Below are positions 1 through 10,700 of a stretch of 41,443 nt of DNA, piece by piece; within the stretch, counting starts at the first letter, position 1, and each line of letters starts with the position of its first letter. Under the pieces are notes generated by a model that was given only the letters and a program-made list of their open reading frames with translations, was not told where the DNA came from and did not search any database. Location of the stretch: NCBI GenBank assembly GCA_947644195.1, contig CANRZB010000036.1, positions 1 through 41,443 on the forward strand. The letters are read 5' to 3'. The DNA comes from an uncultured Clostridium sp. GTDB taxonomy: Bacteria > Bacillota > Clostridia > Lachnospirales > Lachnospiraceae. The position numbers and the translations under genes were made by a program.

Positions 1-195
1 GAATTGGAAAGAGCAAGAATGCAGATTATTTTGATTTATTTGGATACAAATAAAGAAATAAATAGTTCTATTGCAGCGAAATTGTTGGAAGTTGAGATAA
101 AGACGGCAAGTCGTTTGTTGTTGAAAGCGGAAAAACTAGATATCCTAAAAGGCGCAGGAAAAACAAAAAATAAGATATATTTTAGAGAATCATGA
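1..195 (+). CDS. C-terminal fragment of a winged-helix DNA-binding protein
   Basis: The reading frame is open from base 1, so the gene starts outside the window and only its last 64 codons are visible. They contain a helix-turn-helix pattern: an IAAKLLEVEIKTASRLLLKAEKL segment followed by a short basic wing with GAGKTKNK and the end YFRES. This is how the C-terminal winged helix of many ATP-binding AlbA/DivIVA-like or Fic-type regulators ends, but the rest is missing and no family can be assigned. No strong terminator follows; AACC/GGTT with a T-rich run near 225-250 is weak. Confidence 0.5.
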   Translation, partial: ELERARMQIILIYLDTNKEINSSIAAKLLEVEIKTASRLLLKAEKLDILKGAGKTKNKIYFRES

Positions 196-250
196 ATATA
201 GCACTTCTAAGATTGGATTACAAGCAACAACCCCAAAAGGTTTCTTTTTC

Positions 251-279
251 TTGAAAAGTGCTGAGTAGTGTGCTAAGAT
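251..279 (+). promoter_or_regulatory. Sigma-A-like promoter for the pan operon
   Basis: TTGAAA (251-256), a 17-bp spacer and TAAGAT (274-279), with a TGC extended -10 at 271-273. It lies about 75 bp upstream of the panG-like start and is the only good promoter seen before the five same-strand pantothenate/CoA genes. Confidence 0.6.
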
Positions 280-355
280 AATTCGCATGAGCGGTATTCG
301 GAGAGAAACTGCATCAGATGATAGTGCATCACAGGGAAGTAAAAGAGGTGATGCC

Positions 356-1213
356 ATGCGTATAGGAATCATAGGAGCCGGAAAGGTCGGTGTTACTTTG
401 GGGAAGTACCTGGTGGATGCCGGAGTGACGGTTTGCGGTTTTTATAGCAGAACGAAAACAAGTGCTGCGCAGGCAGCAGATTTTGTCAAAACAACGTTAT
501 ATGAAGATCTGATGGATCTGGTTAGGGCGAGCGATACCCTGTTTATTACCGTGCCGGATGGCGAAATTGGGAATGTATGGGATTGCATTGCGGAATATGA
601 TCTGACAGATAAAGTAGTATGTCATTTTAGTGGTTCATTGTCATCTAATGTTTTTTCTGGAATGGAACACACCGGAGCAAGGGGTGTGTCGATTCATCCG
701 ATGTACGCTTTTAGCGACAAATTCTCATCTTATCAAGAATTTCATACGGCCTGTTTGGTGGCAGAGGGAGATGCCGAAGCAATTTTGCGCATGCAGAAGC
801 TATTTGCGGAAAAGCTGGGACATACCATGCTGTTCATCCAGGCGGAGGATAAAGTGAAATACCATGCGGCGGCAGCTTTAGCAAGTAATTATATGATTGC
901 CCTGTTAGAAACTTCGATGCGCCTGCTGGAGGAGTGTGGATTTTCGGAAAGGGACAGCCTGTCGCTACTGCGGCCGATTGTGCGGAATAATGTGACCGCT
1001 ATGCTGGAAAAAGGACCCGTGGATGCCTTGACAGGCCCGGTGGAACGAGGGGATCTCGGTACTGTGCAGAAGCATTTGGACGTGCTAAGAGGAGGACAGG
1101 CCGAGGCCGTATACCGTGAGCTGGGAACTGTGCTTGTAGATTTGGCAAAACGAAAACATCCTGAATGGAAGGAACAGGCAATGCGAGAGTGCCTAAATAA
1201 TATTAAAAAATAA
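356..1213 (+). CDS. panG: Rossmann-like/DUF2520 oxidoreductase, probable PanG-type ketopantoate reductase
   Basis: A 285-aa protein. The N-terminus MRIGIIGAGKVGVTLGKYL is a dinucleotide-binding glycine motif (GxGxxG) of a Rossmann fold. The C-terminal half, with EDKVKYHAAAALASNYM and LTGPVERGDLGTVQKHL, is typical of DUF2520 (COG5495). The PanG ketopantoate reductase described in Francisella, with homologues reported in clostridia, belongs to this family, and no PanE-type reductase is visible here. Sitting directly before panB, panC and panD it supplies the otherwise missing reduction of 2-dehydropantoate to pantoate with NAD(P)H. The start at 356 is chosen over an upstream frame-mate at 287 because AAGAGGTG lies 6 nt before it. 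A 190-bp gap without an obvious gene separates it from panB. Family assignment is firm; the exact reaction is inferred from context. Confidence 0.75.
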   Translation: MRIGIIGAGKVGVTLGKYLVDAGVTVCGFYSRTKTSAAQAADFVKTTLYEDLMDLVRASDTLFITVPDGEIGNVWDCIAEYDLTDKVVCHFSGSLSSNVFSGMEHTGARGVSIHPMYAFSDKFSSYQEFHTACLVAEGDAEAILRMQKLFAEKLGHTMLFIQAEDKVKYHAAAALASNYMIALLETSMRLLEECGFSERDSLSLLRPIVRNNVTAMLEKGPVDALTGPVERGDLGTVQKHLDVLRGGQAEAVYRELGTVLVDLAKRKHPEWKEQAMRECLNNIKK

Positions 1214-1403
1214 ATTAGTGAGAATGGGCAGGCAAGGATGGGATTGTGATCTGGGCTGGGGATAACTGTGATGGGGAAGATAGAATAAAAAATCACGATG
1301 AAAACAAAGGATATAGGATAAAGAGTTAGCTGCCTATTTGTGGCAGATGATTGGCGGCGGGTTGAAATGACATTTGGCGTGACCTGCCGGATTGGAGGGC
1401 GAG

Positions 1404-2231
1404 ATGAAAAACACGATCAGTACATTTGCAAAAGCAAAGCAAAACGGAGAAAAGGTAACGATGCTGACGGCGTATGATTATTCTACGGCGAAGCTGATCG
1501 ATGAGGCTGGCATTGATTCGATTCTGGTGGGGGATTCTTTGGGAAATACCATGCTAGGATACGAGGACACGATTTCTGTAACGATGGAGGATATGATTCA
1601 TCATTGTGCCTGCGTTGCAAGGGGAGCACAAAATGCATTAGTAATTTGCGATATGCCTTTTCTTTCCTATCAAACATCTGTCTATGATGCGGTAGTTAAT
1701 GCAGGCCGTTTGATGAAAGAAGGACGTGCGCAGGCAGTGAAGTTAGAGGGGGGGAGCGAGGTTGTCCCTCAAATTCGTGCAATCACGGCAGCAGGGATTC
1801 CGGTATGTGCCCATCTTGGACTGACACCACAGTCTGTCAATGCATTTGGTGGATATAAGGTGCAGGGGAAAAGTGAGGAAGCAGCAAAGAAATTGATGGA
1901 AGATGCACTTGCGGTGCAGGAGGCAGGAGCCTTTGCTCTTGTGTTAGAATGTGTTCCATCCAGACTGGCAGCTTTGATTACGGAGAAATTAGATATTGTG
2001 ACAATTGGAATTGGTGCAGGAAAAGACTGTGACGGACAGGTTTTGGTTTATCAGGATATGCTGGGAATGTTTACCGATTATGTTCCTAAGTTTGTGAAGC
2101 AGTTTGCGCAGGTGGGAGAAGTGATGAAACAGGCGTTTCGGGATTATAAGCAGGAAGTCGGCGAGGGGGCATTTCCCACGGCAGAACATGGATATCAGAT
2201 AGATGATGATGTGATTGATAAATTATATTAA
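1404..2231 (+). CDS. panB: 3-methyl-2-oxobutanoate hydroxymethyltransferase PanB
   Basis: A 275-aa cytoplasmic enzyme, the normal PanB length. It transfers a hydroxymethyl group from 5,10-methylene-tetrahydrofolate to 2-oxoisovalerate, the first committed step of pantothenate synthesis. Visible family motifs are the N-terminal [19 protein letters not shown], the Mg-binding [42 protein letters not shown], and [21 protein letters not shown] near the C-terminus. ATG 1404 is preferred over the in-frame TTG at 1392 because GGAGGG (1394-1399) is correctly spaced only for the ATG. It is second in the pan operon, 35 bp before panC. Confidence 0.97.
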   Translation: MKNTISTFAKAKQNGEKVTMLTAYDYSTAKLIDEAGIDSILVGDSLGNTMLGYEDTISVTMEDMIHHCACVARGAQNALVICDMPFLSYQTSVYDAVVNAGRLMKEGRAQAVKLEGGSEVVPQIRAITAAGIPVCAHLGLTPQSVNAFGGYKVQGKSEEAAKKLMEDALAVQEAGAFALVLECVPSRLAALITEKLDIVTIGIGAGKDCDGQVLVYQDMLGMFTDYVPKFVKQFAQVGEVMKQAFRDYKQEVGEGAFPTAEHGYQIDDDVIDKLY

Positions 2232-2266
2232 TTTCTTATATACGAGTGCAGAAATGGGGGATAATC

Positions 2267-3127
2267 ATGAAAATAGTGGAAACAGCAGCAGAGGTAAGGA
2301 CGCAGGTGCAGGCATGGAGACAAGAGGGCTTGAGTGTAGGGTTGGTGCCGACAATGGGATATCTGCATGAGGGGCATCAAAGTTTGATTGACCGGGCTGT
2401 GGCTGATAATGACCGTGTGGTGGTTAGTGTCTTTGTCAATCCAATGCAGTTTGGTGTGGGAGAGGATCTTGAGAGTTATCCGAGAGATATGGATTGGGAT
2501 GCTGCGCTGTGTGAACAGGCAGGGGCCTCTCTGATCTTCCATCCGGAACCATCCGAGATGTATCCGGGAGATTTTTCTTCGTTTGTCGATATGAGTACCC
2601 TGACTGGCGGACTGTGTGGGAAAAGCCGTCCGATCCATTTCCGCGGTGTGTGTACGGTGGTTTCCAAGCTGTTTAACATTGTGTTGCCAGACCGTGCCTA
2701 TTTTGGGCAGAAAGATGCGCAGCAGCTCGCCGTCATCCGTCATATGGTTAGTGATCTGAGCTATGGCATTGAGATTGTGGGATGTCCGATTATCCGCGAG
2801 GAGGATGGTTTGGCAAAGAGTTCCCGCAATACGTATCTGAATCCAGAGGAGAGACAGGCGGCTTTGGTTCTAAATCGTTCGCTGTCGGAAGGAAAGAAAT
2901 CGTTAGAGGCTGGAGAAACTTCGGCAGTTGCCGTTCGTCAAAAAATTATGGGATTCTTGGAGAAGGAACCGCTGGCAAAAGTTGATTATGTGGAAGTTGT
3001 AGATTGGAAGAATCTGGAACCGATAGATACCGTTGATAGACCGATTCTAGTGGCAATTGCAGTCTTTATTGGAAAGACCCGATTGATTGATAATTTCTTG
3101 TTTTCCCCGGTTGTTCAGAGGTATTGA
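2267..3127 (+). CDS. panC: Pantothenate synthetase PanC
   Basis: A 286-aa ATP-dependent pantoate-beta-alanine ligase. It has the nucleotidyltransferase-fold signature [13 protein letters not shown], with the HxGH motif that binds ATP, then [49 protein letters not shown] and the KSSRNTYL loop near the C-terminal domain. It joins pantoate (from PanB and the reductase) with beta-alanine (from PanD). ATG 2267 is preferred over GTG 2246 since the protein then begins [11 protein letters not shown], as usual for PanC. The stop lies 58 bp before the panD start. Confidence 0.97.
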   Translation: MKIVETAAEVRTQVQAWRQEGLSVGLVPTMGYLHEGHQSLIDRAVADNDRVVVSVFVNPMQFGVGEDLESYPRDMDWDAALCEQAGASLIFHPEPSEMYPGDFSSFVDMSTLTGGLCGKSRPIHFRGVCTVVSKLFNIVLPDRAYFGQKDAQQLAVIRHMVSDLSYGIEIVGCPIIREEDGLAKSSRNTYLNPEERQAALVLNRSLSEGKKSLEAGETSAVAVRQKIMGFLEKEPLAKVDYVEVVDWKNLEPIDTVDRPILVAIAVFIGKTRLIDNFLFSPVVQRY

Positions 3128-3185
3128 GAGGTTTAGAGTAAGAAATGTCGGATCATTAAAAGATTCGGAAATGGGAGGAATCCGT

Positions 3186-3578
3186 ATGTTGGTAACAATG
3201 TTAAAAGGCAAGATTCATCGTGCTGTAGTAAAACAGGCAGAGTTAAACTATGTGGGCAGTATTACCGTTGACCCGGAATTGATGGAAGCGGCAGGAATCA
3301 TGGAATATGAGCTGGTGCAGATTGTGGATGTGGAAAACGGCAACCGTTTTGAGACCTATACCATTGCAGGAGAGCGAGGAAGTGGCATGATCTGTTTGAA
3401 TGGAGCTGCCGCCAGACAGGTGCAGATGGGAGATCATGTCATTATTATGTGTTATGCACAGATGACGCCAGAGGAGGCGAAGGAGCACAAACCGTATGTG
3501 GTTTTTGTGGATAAGGACAATCATATTTCACAGGTATCCCGGTATGAGAAGTACGGGGAACTGTCCCCGGAACAGTAA
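3186..3578 (+). CDS. panD: Aspartate 1-decarboxylase precursor PanD
   Basis: A 130-aa pyruvoyl-dependent decarboxylase that makes beta-alanine from aspartate. With the start at 3186 the self-cleavage pair falls exactly at Gly24-Ser25 (NYVGSITVD), and the active-site residues Lys9, His11, Tyr22, Arg54, Thr57 and Tyr58 all sit at the family's standard positions. This supports both the start and an intact active site. GGGAGGA at 3173-3179 is a good ribosome site, and longer in-frame upstream extensions are therefore excluded. No PanM/PanZ-type activator is seen nearby. Third pantothenate enzyme in the operon, 26 bp before coaBC. Confidence 0.97.
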   Translation: MLVTMLKGKIHRAVVKQAELNYVGSITVDPELMEAAGIMEYELVQIVDVENGNRFETYTIAGERGSGMICLNGAAARQVQMGDHVIIMCYAQMTPEEAKEHKPYVVFVDKDNHISQVSRYEKYGELSPEQ

Positions 3579-3604
3579 TTAGTTGAACACAAGGAGATAT
3601 AGAT

Positions 3605-4813
3605 ATGTTGACAGGGAAAACAGTAGTATTGGGAGTGACGGGCAGTATTGCAGCGTATAAGATGGCGAATTTGGCAAGTATGCTCGGAAAGCTTCATGCG
3701 GACGTCCACGTATTGATGACAAAAAATGCGACCAATTTTATCCATCCTATTACCTTTGAAACTTTGACGAACCACAAATGCCTGATTGATACGTTTGACC
3801 GTAACTTTCAATACAATGTGGAACATGTGGCGTTGGCGAAACAGGCAGATGTGGTGTTGATTGCGCCCGCTTCGGCGAATGTGATTGGCAAGCTGGCGAA
3901 CGGTATCGCGGATGACATGCTAACGACGACAGTCATGGCATGTAAATGCAAAAAGATCCTAGCTCCGGCAATGAATACTAATATGTATGAAAACCCTATT
4001 GTACAGGACAATCTTCGAAAATTACAGGAATTTGATTTTGAAATTATTGATCCGGCGGTGGGGTTATTGGCATGCAAAGATGTGGGAGCAGGGAAGCTTC
4101 CTTCGGAAGAGGTTTTATTGGATTCTATTTTACAGGAAATTCGTTTTGCAAAAGATCTGTCCGGAAAACGGGTCATGATTACCGCTGGGCCGACCGTGGA
4201 AGAGATTGACCCGGTACGTTACATTACGAACCATTCTTCTGGGAAAATGGGATATGCTTTGGCAAACGTGGCAGTACAGCGAGGAGCTGAGGTGACGCTG
4301 GTCAGTGGTCCGGTCAATATAGAGCCGCCCCGGTTCGTGGAATTGGTATCCGTGCAGAGTGCGGAAGATATGTTTGAAGCAGTGACATCCAGGGCAGCAG
4401 AGCAGGATATCATTATCAAAGCGGCAGCGGTAGCAGATTATACACCAGTCACGGTTGCCTCAGAAAAGATAAAAAAGAGGGAGGGCGACAACCAGATTTC
4501 CCTGAAGCGGACAAAAGATATTTTGGCCTATCTGGGGGAACATCGGACCGAAGGTCAATTTCTGTGCGGTTTTTCGATGGAAACGGAAAACATGTTGGAG
4601 AACTCCCGACGGAAATTAGAGAAAAAACATCTGGATATGATTGTGGCAAATAATCTAAAAGTAGAGGGCGCAGGGTTTGGCGTAGATACCAATGTAGTTA
4701 CGCTGATTACCAGAGAAGGTGAAAGGGAGCTGCCACAAATGGCGAAAGAGGAAGTGGCGGTTCAGATTATTGATGCAATTCTGGAGGAGATCAAAACGGA
4801 CGGGAATAGATGA
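3605..4813 (+). CDS. coaBC: Bifunctional phosphopantothenoylcysteine decarboxylase/phosphopantothenate-cysteine ligase CoaBC
   Basis: A 402-aa two-domain enzyme converting 4'-phosphopantothenate to 4'-phosphopantetheine. The N-terminal CoaC flavoprotein domain (about 1-190) shows VLGVTGSIAAYKMANLA, the His of NVEHVALAK, APASANVIGKLANGIADDML, the substrate-binding PAMNTNMY and the redox Cys in GLLACKDVGAGKLPS. The C-terminal CoaB domain begins VMITAGPTVEEIDPVRYI and carries NHSSGKMGYALA, AAAVADYTP and KIKK. AAGGAGAT lies 7 nt before the ATG. It is the last gene of the operon and links pantothenate made here directly to CoA. It is followed by a strong terminator. Confidence 0.97.
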   Translation: MLTGKTVVLGVTGSIAAYKMANLASMLGKLHADVHVLMTKNATNFIHPITFETLTNHKCLIDTFDRNFQYNVEHVALAKQADVVLIAPASANVIGKLANGIADDMLTTTVMACKCKKILAPAMNTNMYENPIVQDNLRKLQEFDFEIIDPAVGLLACKDVGAGKLPSEEVLLDSILQEIRFAKDLSGKRVMITAGPTVEEIDPVRYITNHSSGKMGYALANVAVQRGAEVTLVSGPVNIEPPRFVELVSVQSAEDMFEAVTSRAAEQDIIIKAAAVADYTPVTVASEKIKKREGDNQISLKRTKDILAYLGEHRTEGQFLCGFSMETENMLENSRRKLEKKHLDMIVANNLKVEGAGFGVDTNVVTLITREGERELPQMAKEEVAVQIIDAILEEIKTDGNR

Positions 4814-4891
4814 AATTTCTATTTTTCTTATGATGCATACTTTTTATCAGCATGAATACTGACATCACTTGTTTTTTACATTTCATAATTT

Positions 4892-4936
4892 TTACTGTAT
4901 ATGTTATTACTAACATTGATACAGTAATTTTTTTTT
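4892..4936 (+). terminator. Intrinsic terminator of the pan-coaBC operon
   Basis: TTACTGTAT (4892-4900) pairs with ATACAGTAA (4919-4927), the inner arms ATGTT/AACAT extend the stem, and nine T residues follow. The rest of the gap 4814-5155 holds only the next promoter. The 72-codon frame at 4852-5070 runs through this hairpin and is not credible. Confidence 0.85.
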
Positions 4937-5066
4937 GCTCTTTTTTGCCAGCTATGGAATGGCAGCGTATTACATTCAGGCTTTTAGAACAAACAGAAGC
5001 ATTTAGGCAACCCTATCTTATAAAATACAAAAGATGCCTTAAAAAGTGCGAATCATACCATTTGGG

Positions 5067-5095
5067 TTGATATCTTATGGCAAGGATAATATAGT
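5067..5095 (+). promoter_or_regulatory. Sigma-A-like promoter of the surface-protein operon
   Basis: TTGATA (5067-5072), a 17-bp spacer and TATAGT (5090-5095). The predicted transcript starts about 50 nt before the first gene and probably covers both surface-protein genes. Confidence 0.6.
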
Positions 5096-5155
5096 AATTG
5101 CAAACTTGTTTATTACTACCTATATCTAAAAAGAATGATGCAGGAGGTAAGATAT

Positions 5156-7777
5156 ATGGAAATAAAGAAAAAGATTAAAAAATGGATGCAAAAATCTGTA
5201 GGATATGGGAAATGCCACGGAAAGCTGGTGATTACAGGGGTTGCGGTACTGACGCTGTGCCTGGTTGCGGCTGCTGCGGCAGGGATTGTGCTGGCGGCGG
5301 ATGGCTCCGCTCCAGTGGCTGTCCAGGCAGATGCCGACACGCTGGCGAAAACACTGGTAAGTGAGGGAGTAGAATATGAGGATGCTGTGATCCTAAATGA
5401 GGGAAAAGCATGTCAGTATGCCACGTTTACCGGACTGTCGGAGGACTACTATGATTTCAGTGATGGTATTATTCTATCCAACGGCGATGCTGTCAAGGCT
5501 TTTTCATCCTGCCCGTCGTTCTCTGCAGGCACGAACAGCGAAGAATATCAAGGAGCCACGGATATTGCAGGGAAAGCATATTACAGGCTCTATGAGACTT
5601 ACAGCAGTTACTGTGAGAAAGCAGGAGTCAATGCATATTCCCTTAACGATGCGGCTGTGTTTGCCATCAAGGTAACTCCTACCACTGGCTCTCTGTCATT
5701 CCGATATTTCTTTGCCTCTAACGAATACGACCAGAGCCCTCAGTTCAATGATACTTTCGCATTGTGGGTGGTGCAGGATTTCGATGGGGCAAACGAGAAA
5801 TGGAATAATATAGCAAAAATTCCTACGGACAGGATGCCGGAGGGTGCGATGAGTAACGAGGTCAATATTCAGAATACTTGCCCCGGCAACAAATATAAAA
5901 ATGATATTCCTGGAATTTATAAGTATAACAGTTTCGATAACATTGGTTATCTGGGCTGTACCGAGGCGCTGGATGCGGAAATTGATACTCTGACACCGGG
6001 TCAGCCTGTCTGGATCGTTATGGCAATTGGCGATGCTAGCGATAGATCAAAGGATTCCGCAGTGTTTATCAAAGCCAAAAGCATTAAGTTTGCCGGGGCA
6101 AGCGATAAAAGTATTATCTATGATGCGGATGGAGGTACATTCAGCAATAGTGAAAGGAAGACCGTTAGAAATGTACCAACGGGCAGCAATTACGTGGTAG
6201 GAGAGGGGATCGACGACCCTGTTCGGATGGGATATGTTTTTGATGGCTGGTATACTGCTTCCGGGGATGGAGAGAAAGTTCAGGGCAGTATTATGGCGGA
6301 GACGGATACTACCTATTACGCACATTGGAAGCCGATTATCAGTGCCGTCACGGTACCCCTAAAAAAGGACGGTGGTGCTATGCCAGCCGGTACAAAGGCG
6401 GAATTGCGCCAAAACGGCAGGACCGTCTGCACTCTTACCCGGAACGGAACTTCCTGGACGGCAGAAGGCATCCGAAACGGTGAATACCAGGTGTTTGTAG
6501 ACGGCGAGGATGCAGAGTGCAGCGTGACAGTGAATGCTACGTCGCCGGGCGGTACGTTTACTGCCCATGAGATAAATTATTATACTGTCACTGTAAATGT
6601 CACACTGGATGGAAATGCATGGCCGGGCCAGACCGTGGTGTTATCAGATGGTACGCCGCTTACGGGGAGCGGTCCTTATACCACTGTTCTACGGGAGAAG
6701 GCTTCCGGGAACAGCTATACCGTCCGTGTGGGTGGCGAAGAAAAGGGAAGCGTTACCGTAGCAGCATCAGGAACGAAATCCGTTACCGCTGCCTATCACA
6801 CCATCCAGGTCACAGTAAACGATACCACAGCCTGGACCGATGCCTCTGTCACTCTGCAAAAAAACGGGGTGGATGTTCACAGGATGGCCTATAACAGCCA
6901 GACAAAGAAATATGAGCTTATTCTTTCGGAGACGGATACAGTGTCTTACAGTGTTTTTGTGAATGGCAGGGACGTGGACAAAACGGTAAGTATCAGCAGT
7001 AAAACTGCGGAGGTCACTTTCTATACCGCTTCCGTAAAGATTAGCGGAGGCTTTGCCAATATGCCTGTAGCCATCACGAACGGCACAGAAAGTTATACCC
7101 TGACCGGCGGGAATATGAATGGAACTGCCTACACCTGTAAACATGTCTTTGACAGGGATAATGCCAGTTATGCCATTACCATGGGTGGTACGATTGGGAC
7201 GGTGGCAAATAAAGTTACCAGCGCAACCGCAGTAAATCTAACCTATGATACGGTTACATTCAAAAATGCCAGTGGCGGGACACATATCACACAGTACGTG
7301 TTGCGCGGAAAGCAGGCGCAGAATGTCTCCGTCCCCGTCAAAGAGGGCAGTGTATTTATGGGCTGGGCAAGCACCTCCGGTGCGGCAAACGCAGACTTTA
7401 GTTTTAATACAGCGATTACGGCTGCCAAAACTCTGTATCCGGTTTATGAGGCGGCAGGGATCAAGCTGGGAGAACACATCCAGACAGGCAGCGCCAGTGT
7501 TTATACTTATCAGATGCCTAACCTGACGGTCAGGGGATATACATCTGTTTCCTCTGTCGTACTGACGGTAACGAACTGCTCCGATGTTACCGTGGGAAGC
7601 GGTATCACAAAGAAGACCGCTCTGGACACGGGAGGAAACGGAACGATTATCTTGACTTTTGGCAGCGGTATTACTGGTGCAGCGGCAGAGACCAAGCTGC
7701 GGAGCATGACAGTGAAGGTAAAGGACGCTAAGAAAGACCATACTATTCAGGCTGTCGTCTACGGCAGTCAATATTAA
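5156..7777 (+). CDS. Secreted choice-of-anchor L / InlB B-repeat surface protein
   Basis: An 873-aa exported protein. A basic N-terminus and a hydrophobic segment at about residues 24-47 ending GIVLAADGS act as signal peptide or membrane anchor. Residues about 60-310 resemble the choice-of-anchor L domain, with FSDGIILSNGDA, LSFRYFFASNEYDQSPQFNDTFALWV and WIVMAIGDASD. Residues about 320-395 form an InlB B-repeat (Listeria-Bacteroides repeat) with YDADGGTF, GYVFDGWYT and YYAHW. The remainder is a series of beta-rich, Ig-like or carboxypeptidase-regulatory-like modules and a degenerate second InlB-type unit around VPVKEGSVFMGWAS. No LPXTG motif or S-layer homology domain is seen. ATG 5156 follows CAGGAGGTA, so the earlier in-frame ATGs at 5135/5138 are discarded. 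It lies 17 bp before the 1750-aa gene, so the two probably act together. Ligand and exact role are unknown. Confidence 0.8.
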   Translation: MEIKKKIKKWMQKSVGYGKCHGKLVITGVAVLTLCLVAAAAAGIVLAADGSAPVAVQADADTLAKTLVSEGVEYEDAVILNEGKACQYATFTGLSEDYYDFSDGIILSNGDAVKAFSSCPSFSAGTNSEEYQGATDIAGKAYYRLYETYSSYCEKAGVNAYSLNDAAVFAIKVTPTTGSLSFRYFFASNEYDQSPQFNDTFALWVVQDFDGANEKWNNIAKIPTDRMPEGAMSNEVNIQNTCPGNKYKNDIPGIYKYNSFDNIGYLGCTEALDAEIDTLTPGQPVWIVMAIGDASDRSKDSAVFIKAKSIKFAGASDKSIIYDADGGTFSNSERKTVRNVPTGSNYVVGEGIDDPVRMGYVFDGWYTASGDGEKVQGSIMAETDTTYYAHWKPIISAVTVPLKKDGGAMPAGTKAELRQNGRTVCTLTRNGTSWTAEGIRNGEYQVFVDGEDAECSVTVNATSPGGTFTAHEINYYTVTVNVTLDGNAWPGQTVVLSDGTPLTGSGPYTTVLREKASGNSYTVRVGGEEKGSVTVAASGTKSVTAAYHTIQVTVNDTTAWTDASVTLQKNGVDVHRMAYNSQTKKYELILSETDTVSYSVFVNGRDVDKTVSISSKTAEVTFYTASVKISGGFANMPVAITNGTESYTLTGGNMNGTAYTCKHVFDRDNASYAITMGGTIGTVANKVTSATAVNLTYDTVTFKNASGGTHITQYVLRGKQAQNVSVPVKEGSVFMGWASTSGAANADFSFNTAITAAKTLYPVYEAAGIKLGEHIQTGSASVYTYQMPNLTVRGYTSVSSVVLTVTNCSDVTVGSGITKKTALDTGGNGTIILTFGSGITGAAAETKLRSMTVKVKDAKKDHTIQAVVYGSQY

Positions 7778-7794
7778 GAGAGGGGGGCAAGAGC

Positions 7795-10700
7795 ATGTAT
7801 CATATTAAAAGTAAAAATAATCAAAAGAGTAAGAAAAACCGAAAATGTAGGAAGAATGATTGGAAGCAGCTACTGTCCCTGGTTTTGTGCGTTACACTGA
7901 TCCTGGGCATACAGCCGTACCCGCAAACTGCGCTGGCAGCGAGTACGTATTCTGACGCAGCCATCACAGTGGATACATCGGCGGCAAGATATTACTATGC
8001 TGGCGGCAATTCAGATAATCCGAACGACTTCGGTAGTAATGGGGAAAAACAAAGCCTGTCTGCAACATCGAACGAACTTACCTTTTCAACGCCAGAGAAA
8101 CCGGCTACACAGAAATGTATGATGGCATATGTCCCTTTTTCGGTATCTGTGAAGATCCCGGCATACACTACCAGAACGTTTCAAATGAGTTTTTATCTTG
8201 ATTTATCGGCGAGTACAGGTTCTGCGTCAGGCGTCTTTGCAGAGCTTCTCAAGGGTGGCGTTCCCGGCACATTTAATAACAATCAGAATGCAGATTACAG
8301 TACAAATACGGTACTGCGCATCTTTAGTGGGTCATCCGATCCATCAGCCAATAGTACGGCAACGCATACTGTTACCTACGAAAACCACACTGCATCGGAA
8401 GTGACAAAGACAGAAAATTTTGTGTTTTTCTGTGGAAATCGAAAGACAGGTTTGTATCAGCCTAAACCCACTTACCACTGTAAACTGACCGGCATTACCT
8501 ACGATGAAACGCACGATACCAAATCGGTTTCTTTCGATGCGGGCGGTGGTTCTGTGGATACGGCAAGCAAAACCGTAACCTACTATGGAAAGTATGGAGA
8601 TCTTCCGACACCGTCCCGGACGGGGTACAGCTTTGCGGGCTGGTACACAGCGGCAAGCGATGGCAGCAAGATAGAAAGCACTACAACAGTGCCTGTGTCT
8701 GCAGGTGATACTCTCTATGCCCACTGGACGGCAAACAGTTATACGGTCACATTTGACAAGAACGGAGGGGATACACCGTCCCAGGCAAGCAAGTCTGTGA
8801 CCTATGACAGCACCTATGGTACATTGGCAACGGTGAGCCGGACAGGTTACACCTTTGCGGGCTGGTATACAGCGGCAAGCGGTGGGACACAAGTAACGAG
8901 CAGCACTAAGGTGACAACTGCCGGCGCTCATACCCTCTATGCCCACTGGACAGCGGACAGTCATACGGTCACTTTCGATAAGAATGGGGGAGATACACCA
9001 TCCCAGGCAAGCAAGTCTGTGACTTATGACAGTACCTATGGAGCTTTAGCGACTGTGAGCCGGACGGGTTACACCTTTGCAGGTTGGTACACAGCGGCAA
9101 GCGGTGGAACACAGATTACGAGCAGCACCAAGGTAACAACTGCCGGCAATCATACCCTTTATGCGCATTGGACGGCGAATAAGTACACCATTACCTTTTC
9201 TGGCGCAGTCAGCGGCAGCGAGAGCATAGACTATACCTATGCGCAGGCTGGTACCATCCTTTTTCCACAGGCAGTGGATCAGATGGGCAGCGGCAAGATT
9301 TTTACCGGGTGGAAGCTGACAACTTCTCCTGCCACCAAACCCACCGTGGACGGTACGGAGGTAAGTACTTCCGCGATCTACCAACCCGGTCAGGCATTGG
9401 CATGTAATGGTGGTGCTCTGGGTAATATGACCTTTACCGCTCAATATGCTACTTTGACAGGGACTTCCTCCACTTCGGAAAAGCTGACAATTTCAGGGAA
9501 AAACACGATATCTGCGCCACCTGCGAAAGTTACCTATACCGTGAAGATAACTGGTAATGACAGTTTGAAAGCGCTGTCGATCGGTGGTGTTACGGTTACC
9601 CGCAATGGAACAGAGAATTTTGTGCTGACTACCACCGGAACCAGCAGCAAAGCTGTACTTATTGGCGGGGAGTCTGTAGGAAGTGTTGGTGCGAATGGGA
9701 CGCTTACGGTAGCTTATAAAACTTTGACCGTAACCGTCAATGCAAACAAGGCGGTAACGCTCCAGGGCGGTCCTGCACTTACCCGGTCCGAGCCTGTGGG
9801 AGGTGTCTATACCTATACCCATACCGCCCGTGATCCCGGCAGCAACTCTTTCCCTATTCTTGTGGACGGTGTGGCAATTGGAAAAACAGTGAGCTATGGC
9901 AATAAAACGGTATTGACCTATGTTACTGCCACCGCTGCGATTACCATACAATCAGGTGCATCGGTCAGTTCAGTGGAATTGGTTTGCGGGAATAAAACGC
10001 TTGCCATGGGTAAGTCAAGTACCAATCAGTATACTTACACAGGATTAAATGACGGCACATCTTACACGCTCCGTGTAAACGGTACTAATATCAGCAGCCA
10101 GACGACCGACTTTTCAGCGAATAAGACGCTGAACGCCACCATATATAGCAAAACGGTCACTACAAAGAAAAATGGTACGGCAGCGGATATCCCCGGTGTG
10201 GGAGATGTCAAAATGGACGGCTTGAGTGCGGTACGAACCGGTGTCGGTACCTATCTGGCAACGAAGGTGGGAACCTCCATCGGGAATGATGTTACCATCA
10301 ATGGGGAATCGGTTACTGCCACCAGTGGGGTAGTAGAGTATTACACCATGGTCTACGATGCAAACGGCGGTAACAATGCTCCTGTGGATGGCAATATTTA
10401 TCGCAAAGGAAGCAAAGCCATCACTCTGGGCCAGGGCGGAATGGTTAAGGAAGGTTGTTCCTTCCTGGGATGGAAGAATGGCGGGACTGATATTGGTGTG
10501 GGAGAAATGCTAACCGTGAACGGAAAAACTACCCTTACCGCCCAGTGGAAGGAACATGCCGCCTGCGAGGTAAAGTGGCAGACCCCTGGTGGGGAGCCAC
10601 AGTATGGAACGCTGGCGGAGGCTCTGGATGCTGCCGGGACGACTCCCGATGTGACAATCACGGTGCAGGATGGCAAGACAGCAAGCCTCCCTGCAGACCA

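Noticed and set aside
4852-5070. 72-codon plus-strand frame after coaBC
   Set aside because: It runs through the terminator hairpin and T9 run, has no ribosome site and no protein-like pattern.
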